Origin: Nematostella vectensis
Lineage: Eukaryota; Cnidaria; Anthozoa; Actiniaria; Edwardsiidae
Assembly (NCBI RefSeq): GCF_932526225.1
Contig: NC_064041.1
Location: 16,365,888-16,429,887, forward strand
DNA: 64,000 bases
Direction: 5' to 3'
Under the pieces are notes generated by a model. The model searched no databases and was not told where the DNA came from. It saw only the letters and a list, made by a program, of their open reading frames with translations. The first letter of the stretch is position 1. Each line of letters begins with the position of its first letter. This document shows, piece by piece, positions 55,301 to 64,000 of this stretch. The position numbers and the translations under genes were made by a program.

Positions 55301-56737
55301 TGGTGTTGTTGGCCCACGAGTCTATTTTGTTATTTGATTCAAGTTTGATGTATGCATATGACGAGTCGCTCAAGTTTTCGGTACGTACATCACACAAGTA
55401 TTCAATATTACACACCGTTATGTCACGCGAGTATTCAATATTATACACCGTTATGTCACAAGTATTCAATATTATACACCAGTATGTCACACAAGTATTG
55501 AATATTATACACCGTTATGTCACGCGAGTATTCAATATTATACACCGTTATGTCACAAGTATTCAATATTATACACCAGTATGTCACACAAGTATTCAAT
55601 ATTATACACCGTTATGTCACAAGTATTCAATATTATACACCAGTATGTCACACAATTATTCATTATTATACTTCGTTATGTCACAAGTATTCATTATTAT
55701 ACACCATTATGTCACGCAAGTATTCACTATTATACACCGTTATGTCACAAGTATTCAATATTATACACCATTATGTCACGCAAGTATTCAATATTACACA
55801 CCGTTATGTCACAAGTATTCAATATTATACACCATTATGTCACGCAAGTATTCAATATTACACACCGTTATGTCACGCAAGTGATGGGTGAGTACGTCTT
55901 TCAGTCACGTAAGTATTCAATATTACACACCGTTATGTCACGCAAGTGATGGGTGAGTACGTCTTTCAGTCACGCAAGTATTCAATATTACACACCGTTA
56001 TGTCACGCAAGTATTCAATATTACACACCATTATGTCACGCAAGTATTCAATATTACACACCGTTATGTCACGCAAGTGATGGGTGAGTACGTTTTTCAG
56101 TCACGCAAGTATTCAATATTACACACCGTTATGTCACGCAAGTGATGGGTGAGTACGTCTTTCAGTCACGTAAGTATTCAATATTACACACCGTTATGTC
56201 ACGCAAGTGATGGGTGAGTACGTCTTTCAGTCACGCAAGTATTCAATATTACACACCGTTATGTCACGCAAGTATTCAATACTACAAACCATTATGTCAC
56301 GCAAGTATTCAATATTACACACCGTTATGTCACGCAAGTGATGGGTGAGTATACAGAGGTTTGACGAAACATCAGCCGGCTTTGCGACTACGCGACAAGC
56401 CTGCATGTAAGCATGGGTAAAAGAACACTGAAGCGCCTGGCTGCATATATTAGCCACTGCATTACTTCAGACTTAGACGCGGGTGGTGGCTTATATATGC
56501 GGGGAGGCACTTCAGTGGTTTCACCAATGCTTACATGTGGGCTCTTCATGTAGTCGCAAAGCTGGCTTACGACAATCTACTCAAATATCTTTGAGACACG
56601 CAAATACTTGGTCACCAAGCTTGCAAACTTTGGTGCTTTTTTTAAGAACTTATTCTCACTCTCAGGTGAAAGAACTTCTAAAGCCAGAAGTGATAGAAGA
56701 GATAGGTACGATGGTACGTCAGCGGCTCCAGGAGTGA
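46327..56737 (+). CDS. EXOSC2: Exosome complex component RRP4, complete nine-exon gene (293 aa)
   Basis: RRP4 is one of three S1/KH cap proteins of the RNA exosome and helps thread RNA into the ring for 3'-5' decay and processing in nucleus and cytoplasm. Exons: 46327-46445, 47385-47486, 47688-47733, 48049-48138, 48714-48779, 52650-52718, 54262-54453, 55255-55380, 56666-56737. All have GT-AG borders in matching phase. The protein has the N-terminal VTPGDVITEDTGYMRGHGTY block, then KLIASVAGVVERVNKLICV, the S1 domain (GDVVVGRITEV, KRWKVE, LPGGELRRRS), SLSLHTRSLKYGK, and a KH domain with the GNNG motif at residues 197-200. It ends with VRQRLQE. Length equals that of human RRP4. Introns 5, 6, 7 and 8 are almost wholly tandem repeats; those after exons 6 and 7 copy the exon end with its donor. 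It is transcribed divergently from COG7. Confidence 0.97.
46477..47300. mobile_element. Non-autonomous DNA transposon with GGTACCTATTATCGGACA termini
   Basis: Left end ggtacctattatcggacac at 46477; right end tgtccaataataggtacc ending at 47300, an inverted repeat. The terminal motif recurs inside in both directions: cctattatcggacaccct near 46650, tgtccgataatagggcac near 46898 and 47265. This suggests nested or duplicated termini. No coding sequence. It fills most of EXOSC2 intron 1. Confidence 0.78.
47955..48011. mobile_element. Fragment of the GCCAGCC MITE family (3' end only)
   Basis: aacaatagcaaaggtgtagc followed by tggtaggggctttt matches the right ends at 24950 and 59110. The left part is missing. 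It lies just upstream of EXOSC2 exon 4. Confidence 0.55.
48790..52500. repeat. 3.7-kb CCCCACACACTCTCC minisatellite with large internal duplication
   Basis: Short units such as cacacactctccccacccc vary in length (about 15-25 bp). Rare variants mark duplicated blocks: ctagcccacac near 49170 and 50592 (about 1.42 kb), caaccaccacactctccc near 49983 and 51308 (about 1.33 kb). A block of about 145-150 bp containing accctcacacactctcctta is present near 51870, 52018, 52165 and 52315. It fills EXOSC2 intron 5 and gives long Pro/His/Thr or Gly/Val/Trp open frames that are not genes. Confidence 0.97.
52701..53960 (+). repeat. 42-bp array copying the EXOSC2 exon 6 3' end and donor, 30 copies including the exon
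   Basis: agtctgaagtatggcaag|gt is the last 18 bases of exon 6 (encoding SLKYGK) plus its donor. It recurs every 42 bp from 52701 to 53919: one exonic copy and 29 intronic. Each unit continues actgtttgtggtaataaat. As 42 is divisible by three and no unit has an in-frame stop, the exon 6 frame stays open to 53982. Variants are aca/ata and aag/atg only. Each unit also has an upstream ag (aatagcag), so a 16-nt micro-exon could in principle be defined. Confidence 0.97.
54454..55180 (+). repeat. 53-73-bp array copying the EXOSC2 exon 7 3' end and donor, about 12 copies
   Basis: Exon 7 ends ccaaccagacatatcagag| and the intron begins gtttgtgtg. This junction recurs near 54504, 54573, 54646, 54716, 54779, 54840, 54893, 54945, 54999, 55051, 55106 and 55157, with ctttacctaaaccttacc between. 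Length varies with the number of ccaaccagac sub-repeats. Most copies read gacatag, giving a stop in the exon frame 15 codons after the true junction. Confidence 0.95.
55392..56350. repeat. About 33-bp repeat (caagtattcaatattacacaccgttatgtcacg) with a 32-bp second unit
   Basis: Fills EXOSC2 intron 8. The main unit, caagtattcaatattacac plus accgttatgtcacg, alternates after 55880 with caagtgatgggtgagtacgt plus ctttcagtcacg. The second unit holds a donor-like gggtgagtacg and an acceptor-like tctttcag 17 bases apart. I see no copied exon sequence here. Confidence 0.95.
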
Positions 56738-57784
56738 ATGTAGGAAAGGTATGCTTCAGTTATGATGATCCATGTTACGTAACTAGTTTGTGCTTTGGTG
56801 ATATAACTTTCCTGTGAGTCTACTGGGTCAACTCTCCATGAATCTCTCAAGTTTTACATTTGCATAACCAAGACAACCACCGAAATCCGTGTGGGATTCT
56901 ACAAGCTAGCTTCCATTTCTTCTCTTGTCAAGGGGAGTTTTGCACTTGAATTAAGCAGCCTCTGCCAGCCGCCATTTTGTCATCCTAGCAAAATATCATG
57001 TGTGGACAAGCATCTTCTTCCATCGGCTCATTTGATGCAGTTATTGTGACATCTTTTATTGGATTTACAGAACTTTGTTTTAATTCGTTATTTCTAAATT
57101 TCGTCTCGTAATATCTTCAAATATTGGGCTGACTAGGCCTCTTAAAAAGGAGAGACGCAAGCTAACTAATAGAATCCCACATTAATCAGATGAGAAAAAT
57201 ATGGCACAGAGAAACCTTTCACCCTGCTAGTGCGCAGGTTTTCAGATATAAAGGTACGTTTAATACGCATGTTTCAAGAAACGAAGACACGCTTAGTGTG
57301 CAAATTGAACATGTAGTTTTTAAGTTTTTTTTTAACAATCAATTTTTATTCAACTAACTTGACTCTCAAATTACTATGTAAAATATAGATGTACTCCTCA
57401 GGGGTCTGTTCCAGGAATTATTAATCAACCCGAACCTCAAATTACCCATGATGCTTTAAACGTGTTGTGGCTTCGGACACATTTCCTAAATGTAAAGAAA
57501 TGTTGATAAAGTGTCGACTTTAATCGACTCTATTCCTCTATCTCTGTGTAAATAAAGATAAACCTAAATGTATTGTAAAGTGTTTCGACTTTTTGCACAA
57601 AATGAATTTGTGTCGCATTGAAGCCCTTTTAAAGAACCCTAGTCACATGCCTTTGTTATCTATTCAATATGGGAAGACAGATTATGTGATTAAATCTCGA
57701 AGTAGCCACCTAAAACTAAAATCTCATGCTTGCCCAAATCAGGCGATGACACTGGATTCCTAAGGGTCTGTGTTTGGACCTTCA
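56738..57784. other. EXOSC2 3' flank and gene-free stretch
   Basis: No further gene recognised. The first clear AATAAA after the stop is at about 57550-57555, which would make a 3' UTR of some 800 bp. A MITE copy interrupts the region. Confidence 0.4.
56960..57140. mobile_element. MITE, GCCAGCC-terminal family, decayed right end
   Basis: Left end ctctgccagccgccattttg, then tcatcctagc and the internal ttccatcggctcatttg box. The right end near 57130 (gggctgactagg) is a poor match to the family end. Downstream of EXOSC2. Confidence 0.65.
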
Positions 57785-58240
57785 AACAAATGTAGCGATC
57801 AGTAGGTTCCCTCTTGAATTCTATTTCTCTTGGAAACACATGAAATGTAGCAATCAGAAGGTTTCCACTTGGATTTTATTTTTCTTGGAAACACATGAAA
57901 TGTAGCAATCAGAAGGTTTCCACTTGGATTCTATTTTTCTTGGAAACACATGAAATGTAGCAATCAGAAGGTTTCCACTTGGATTCTATTTTTCTTGGAA
58001 ACACATGAAATGTAGCGATCAGTAGGTCCCCTCTTGGATTTTATTTTTCTTGGAAACACATGAAATGTAGCAAGCAGAAGGTTTGACCTGGATTCTATTT
58101 TTCTTGGAAACACATGAAATGTAGCGATCAGTAACTTTCCACTTGGATTCTATTTTTTCGAGGAAACACATGAAATGTAGCGATCAGCAGGTTTCCACTT
58201 GGATTCTATTTTTCTTTGAAACACATGAGATTTAGTAATG
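57785..58240. repeat. 55-bp minisatellite, about 8 copies
   Basis: ttggaaacacatgaaatgta followed by gcaatcagaaggtttccac and ttggattctatttttc recurs every 54-55 bp. Later copies are more diverged. Not within any gene I could identify. Confidence 0.95.
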
Positions 58241-58626
58241 AGTCGAATTCGTGAAAGCGAGGCTTTCGCAGGTTGGAGATTATTTTCATTCGTCTTACAA
58301 ACAACTTTACGTCAAGGCGTGAAGCAGTCAAGACTTATCCAAAGACAGAAATAGTCATCTTGTCGTACATAACTAAAGCTAGCTTTATAACAAGTCAAAA
58401 ACAAATACAAAAAAAAGAATTTAGTGTTTAACATAGAACGTATGTTATTTGTCCGCGGGCTGGTTGCGACACCGAATCATCACATTTATCTAATTAACTC
58501 CACCACCTCACTTAAAGGCCACACCTCTATTTTTTTTTCAAGACAAATATGTGAAGAAATCTCGAAATTACCATCTTGAATAATGATACATTCAAGTGAA
58601 TTTAATGGAAAATATTACAATAGCTT

Positions 58627-58705
58627 TCACAAATCAGCCGATGGAAACGGATTCTCTTTCACTTTAACTATTTTGCTAGGATGACAAAATGGCGACCACT
58701 GTTAA
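58627..58705. mobile_element. MITE fragment, GCCAGCC family, reverse orientation
   Basis: aaatcagccgatggaaacgg ... ttttgctaggatgacaaaat followed by ggcgacc is the reverse complement of the left half of the copy at 56960. The right half is absent. Confidence 0.6.
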
Positions 58706-58917
58706 TTAGTGCTCCGTTGATTGCGACACTGAATCATACCATAAATCTCATAAACTCCACCGCGACACTTTACATCGTGACGCCTTGAGGGTTCATGCGA
58801 GTGTCTCTTCCCCCTCAGCCACCAGCTTGTTCTAAATTAGGTTAACCAATGCGGCACCGTTGGCGAATTAACCATTTTGTGTCTCCAATCTTAGATGCTC
58901 ACGTTAATCAAACTAGG

Positions 58918-59140
58918 CTCTGTCGGCCGCCAAGTTGCCAAGTTGCAAGGGTGAGAAAACATCCATTTACATCGGGTAATTTTTAGAAACTGTTGTGATT
59001 TTTTCGATTTAATTCAAGAAAAATAAAGCATAAGATTTTGATACTAGGTGGTTACTGTGCGATGTCTTCTCATAATTTCTCTTCCTGTATTGTTGGGCAC
59101 AATAATAAAGGTGTGGTTGGCAAGGGCTTTTTAGGTCCCT
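58918..59140. mobile_element. MITE, GCCAGCC-terminal family, diverged full-length copy
   Basis: Starts ctgtcggccgccaagttgcc and ends aataaaggtgtggttggcaa. The ends are imperfect inverted repeats. The internal catttacatcgggta box is a diverged form of the family's ttccatcggctga. Confidence 0.6.
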
Positions 59141-62100
59141 TTACCAATGTGTTCTGCGATATTCAAGTTTCAGCTGTTTCTGCATATGGAATATTCCACT
59201 GTTTTAGATGATATTTACTTTTGTAAATTTACAACTCAATAAATCAGAGTTCTAATTACCAGCATAAAAATAATCAAAATGGGAATTTCGTGACTGGCTC
59301 TAAAAATGTCCTTTAGAGCTTTCCTCTTTAGAATTGTTAGGAAATGCTTACATCCATAGCTGTTTGTACAAGTTACGTAGCAAAGATGATCGTTCAGATT
59401 ATTTATCGATTGCGTACTTTCCTGAGCATTTTTTTGTCTTTGTTCTTATAGTATCTCAACTTGCAAATAATAACTTAGAAAAATGTGTTTTTTGCTTGAC
59501 CTTCTTGTTATATATTCAAAGAAAACAATGATAAAACCTGTAAGTAAGAAATAGCCAAAGTACTACTATTCCATTTGACACGATTTCCCATTTTTTCTTC
59601 AAAGGCGCAATGCCGTTGGCGCCAAATTCGGTTGATCAATCAAAGAAATTTTTCCATCTCCCGCTAAAACGCTTAAGCAATTGCTTTGGAGCCAAGATGC
59701 TCGCTCGAGTTGATGTTATCTGTACATTGAGTATTCTCGTTATGTGCGTTAGCAAACAGGAAACGACCTGAAACATAACACAGTAGACATTTTAATTTCT
59801 CCTTTGTTATCACCCTCTAGGAAGTCCAAATTAATCACTGAGTCGACAAAACTTTGACTTCTCCTAGATAGAGTCCAAGATAGTAATAATTTTGTTTGGT
59901 TTATGCTTTTCGTATGTTGTGTGATTAAACAGTGAGCCGAAGGACCCCTTGGGGATATTTAGGGCATTTCCAACTTGGTAATGCAAAAAATCACCTTTCC
60001 TTCTAAACCCACTTCTCAACAGCCAATCAAAACAGCGCTCCAGACTCTGTTAAAAAAATCATTAATTACAATCTAGGAATGCGTAGGAAACATGGAATTA
60101 AGTTTGCCTTGAAGGTAGTGGTCATTTCCCCGGCGTCTTTATGACATAACGGTTGGAAACCGTATGAAAGCTTCCTTCCTTGAACCAGATAACTCTAACC
60201 CTGGCACTACCCAACCCACCGCCGAACGGCGCTCAATTCACGCTTCTTCCTCTAGAAAATCTCAACATTTTAGCACTTGAAGACCAAAGTCAACATTTGT
60301 GTTTCATGAAATTTTAGTTTTAACCTTAAATAAACCCCAACTTTGATTTTTGTGCCAAGCTGTGTGTTTATCTGGCGTGCCGCCGCTATGTCCGAGCTTT
60401 CGAAAAAACTTGTTTTCCTTCGGCAAATTGAAGTTTGATCAATGATAACGCGATAACCGTTAACTAGTCTTTGCTTCCCTCCCTTAATCTAGAAAAGCAT
60501 AAACAGAAATGCGAGTCTAACTAGAGGAAATTTGACTCTGTCGGAATATCCGCTATTTAGCTTTGAACAGTCAGAGTGAGGAAACAAGTTTTTTATCACT
60601 TTGATCTCACAAGCTTCTGCTAATATTATCTTTTCCTATTTATAATTTGTGGTGTCTTTATTCTATTCACTGCCCTATGACTACAAATACTTGTGCCATA
60701 TTGATTTTGTTCTCAGAAAACAATTTCCTCTATTAATCTAACTTTCCTAAATATAATATATATTGATAGCTAAGACGATTAACCAGTGGCGCACTATCAT
60801 AATGGAATCGGTGGTTATGTTGATTCTCAAAAGCTTCCGAGTCAGCGTAGCACAAGTTAATAAATTCTGTTACGGAGACAAAATTTAAAAGGAATTAACC
60901 CGGATTTAATCATTTTTGTCTTTATTAGTACTGCGCTAGTCAATAAGGAAAAAGTTCCAAGGAAGAAAAAGAACACTTCGTTGTGACAGCCGTTTTTTTT
61001 TTTTTTTTTTTTTACTAGAAATGATCGCTTTTCGTAACCATTTGAGTCATGGAAGAGCTTTGTTTCGATTCGTTCGAATTTCATTGCGTTTTTATTTTGT
61101 TTATTTTAAACAAGTTCAAAACACTAGTGGCTTTCCTCCAAGCCAAGAATAACACATTATAAAAACAGGAAACTCATCTAAAGTAAACTTCATTTTGAAA
61201 TTAGTTTTTTTACAAAGTTGTTTATAGTTTTTAGTTAAAGGTGCTTGTTCTCAGCTTTGCGCCCGCCTCCTAAAAGGGGTATAAATAAATGTGTTAAAAA
61301 CCACAAGCTTAATCAAGCTGTCCTGTATTTCTAGTTGTGAATTAACGGCTAATGAGTTTTTTTGTCCACTCTTATTGACAATATATGCGCATTAAAGCTA
61401 TGGAATTTCTTTCAATCACGCCAGTGTTATTTCATAGCTGTCAATTCCTTCTGCCATTAAGCAAAATGACCTTTTTTCAATCGAACACAAGAGCGGCGCA
61501 AATAGAGAAAAAGTTTGCAATAAACTGGCGGTGAGTTTTGCGGTTTTTTTTTAGGAAATTGGAAAGCTTTCGTTCATTGAGACTTGCTTTGGTTACATTA
61601 CTAGCACAAGACAATGTAGACAAGAACACAATGTAAGGACCCTGACAGTTTGTTTTGGTGTTTTGCTCGCGCCATGACACGTGCCCGAAGCACCTGTCTC
61701 GCCAACACTTGAGCCTTTATCGCAAAACTTCGTAAAAACCTCCACTTGAGCAGCCCAAAGCACTAGATGAATACATGCAGAGCTCTACACACTTCATATT
61801 GTATGTCATAGAACGGGGAAACGACTTAAAATGCGCGCTTGCATCGAATTAACCAAGTAGACATTTAACAAAAATAATCTTGATTCACTGGCCTTTCAAA
61901 TTAAGTAAGATTTTAACTAAAACAATTAATTCTAAAGAATGCTGCTGCTAGCAAGAGCTTTTAGCGATTGTTCGGTATATCGATGCATTCAAGGTTAAGG
62001 TAAATAGTACAACAATAGGTTTTAGCTCGCTTCGCGATAAAGTGGATATTCGATGGTAATTATTAAACCGTCTTTATCGTTCGCCCTTTTTATTTGGGAA

Positions 62101-62471
62101 AGTTATTATGTTTTGAATGCTGTTGAAGCTTAAAGCGTGAATTGTCCCTCTGTCATAATACATGCTTAAGAGAAATTAGAATTCTGTAAGACAGCAAGTA
62201 GGTTCGTTCAGTTTCGGTGTATTTTCTTTTAATATGTCGCGACTGTACAAACTATTTACATTATTTTATATCAGCAAAATATTGTTCTATACAAGTAATG
62301 TTTGCAAGCGTATGCTTCAAACAATTTCTCATTTCAAATCAGCAAAACTTTGATTGGATTTTTTGGGGCTCTAACCATGGTAAATCACCCCTTTTTACCA
62401 AACTGACCGCAGCCCAAAATTAACTTTGCGCTCGCGTTCATATCTAGAATTTTAATTGTTCAATAACGCAT
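59141..62471. other. Gene-free AT-rich intergenic stretch
   Basis: All open frames are short and without recognisable motifs. The only conspicuous feature is a run of about 23 T at 60990-61012. Regulatory sequence for the downstream zinc-finger gene may be here, but nothing can be assigned. Confidence 0.5.
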
Positions 62472-62872
62472 TTAACAATGCACTGGTGAATCCATCCCAC
62501 TCGAATCTCTCGAGTGCGTCTCGGAAAAATCGTCCTGGGATTTCTGATCTAAGGATAGTTCGGTTGTAGGTCTGTGACGCGCCGACTTTTGATGAGCGCG
62601 CAATCCGGCCAATTGCGAGTAAGCAAAATGACAGACAGTGCACTTGTATGGTTTCTCGCCCGTGTGAAGGCGCGTGTGGTTGCGTAGGGTAGATGATTGG
62701 CTAAAGGATTTTTTGCAGAATTTGCACTGAAACGGCTTTTCCATCGTATGAATTCTCATATGAGATCGGAGATTGCTTCTTGAGTTGAACCCTCTTCGGC
62801 AAAGAGTGCACTTTAAGCGTCCTGGTACCACATTTCCTTTATTCTCGGGGGTGAACTTGTAAATGGGCTCTC
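62472..62872 (-). CDS. C2H2 zinc-finger protein, last exon (partial; 5' exons beyond window)
   Basis: The last coding exon opens after a good acceptor (ctcttttcag) at 62873 and enters in phase 1, continuing [13 protein letters not shown]. Three C2H2 fingers follow: [21 protein letters not shown], given here as CX2C-X12-HX3H, CKFC...H.RLH with the same spacing, and [17 protein letters not shown], where the last His pair is HX5H (HQKSARH). A TGEKP-type linker joins fingers two and three, and TMEKP joins one and two. The tail is Ser/Asp/Thr-rich and ends PVHC. Such proteins are usually nuclear DNA-binding transcription factors. The HX5H final finger recalls some PRDM-type proteins, but I cannot assign an orthologue. 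Upstream exons would lie to the right of the window or undetected in it. Confidence 0.85.
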
Positions 62873-64000
62873 CTGAAAAGAGCGAAAGAAAACAGTTAAT
62901 TCACGCCTAGCATCTACCAAAGAATAACAGTCTTGCTTTGTTAATAATCGAACTGCGCGCTTGCTAGGGAGATCTTAGCGGGGTGCTCAACTGATTTAAC
63001 CTTTCCAATGTTTATCTTACGGGGTACATTAAGGCTAAACAATGAACTAAGATTAATTTACTTCTTGGATATTTTGATTTTGCTTTTTAAATGTTCTTTT
63101 ACTTGAAAGTCACATATATATATTAACTCCCCCAAAGCGCGGGAAAATATTTCTCGGAAAGAGACTTAATCAAGCGCCCCGGTGCGCGAGAACCTGAAGT
63201 GACGGAGAGTTAATGCACTTGACTCACTTTTTAGCCACTGACAGAGTTACAGTCAAAACCAGTCATTTGTTGTGAAAATATGACAGTAAATTAGGGAAAC
63301 GCGTTTTTGTGTGTCTGTTGGGAGGAGGTAGCGTGAGTCTAAAAGTAGCAAATGTTTTCCGTGTTACGCTTTTACTGTCTTTTCTTCAAATAAAAGGTAA
63401 ACCACATTATGGCTTTTCATCTAAAAAAGGAATTAAGAAGCTTTTTGTACTGTAAATGTGCGTTTTACATTCAGTTGATCACCTGTCTTTCGCTGTAACT
63501 CAATATGTTAGGAAATGGAAACTCTCTAGTCTTATAGCAGGGTGAATTCGCTTTAACAAGAATAAACCGTTTTGGATCAGAATGAAAAGAGAAGCTTAAG
63601 TAATTTATGGACACAAAAGCCACTGTTTTCGCCTTAGTCTATCTCGATTACCGAGCAAATCTCGGTGTATTATTTACAACTGGTTGTTATGCTTGCAAAA
63701 GACAGGTCGAACTGTGAGTTGCCGGTATTATTTAATGCGTTCTGCCACAGCTGCAAAATTGGTTTAAAAACAAAGCAAATGTAAACTGCGTTTCTTGTAC
63801 AATATAGGTATCCTATTTCAGTGTCTGAGGACTTTACGGTCTACTAGGGGTAAACGGTGTGATTTAAAGGTTGAGCATTTATTATCTTTTAAATAAAATA
63901 AATGAAATCTATTTGTGAAAATAAGCTAAAAATGTAATACTTAAGCCTTGTTATATCCCCACGGTAGAACAAATCAGAACATATTATCGGCTGCGTTTAT
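62873..64000. other. Intron or 5' flank of zinc-finger gene
   Basis: No further exon of the zinc-finger gene could be recognised to the right edge. The sequence is AT-rich with no repeat arrays. Confidence 0.4.

Overview
The window looks like nuclear DNA of an anthozoan cnidarian. A sea anemone close to Nematostella vectensis is my inference from gene structure and transposon types. It has short GT-AG introns, closely spaced conserved animal genes, cnidarian-type mobile elements and very many minisatellites. Nothing looks bacterial or viral, and I saw no tRNA, rRNA or CRISPR.

Layout. 1-2441 (-): 3' part of a spliced TBC1D13-like Rab GTPase-activating protein, running off the left edge. 3992-4891 (+) and 13491-16078 (+): two tandem paralogous hnRNP A/B-D type RNA-binding proteins, with a decayed Mutator-like transposase on the minus strand between them (8654-10535). 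18133-19131 (-): an intronless membrane-anchored FkbM/Star-like protein with an eroded cofactor motif. 20391-24374: contiguous tandem arrays. 24523-45886 (-): complete 18-exon COG7 (conserved oligomeric Golgi subunit), most of it array-filled introns. 45887-46326: a shared promoter. 46327-56737 (+): complete nine-exon EXOSC2/RRP4 (exosome cap subunit). 56738-62471: mostly gene-free DNA with transposon fragments. 62472-62872 (-): last exon of a C2H2 zinc-finger gene.

The COG7 and EXOSC2 models were built by joining exons by hand at GT-AG sites with phases that fit. They give 719 and 293 residues. I recall the human proteins as about 770 and 293.

The most unusual feature is that at least six minisatellites within COG7 and EXOSC2 are amplified copies of an exon-intron junction: the end of an exon plus its splice donor, or a branch point, pyrimidine tract, acceptor and exon start. 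Each array touches the exon it copies. One EXOSC2 array holds 29 extra in-frame donors with an open frame throughout. By my rough count, tandem arrays fill about a third of the window.

The genes form no pathway. They are housekeeping genes (vesicle traffic, RNA binding, RNA decay) sharing a repeat-rich locus.
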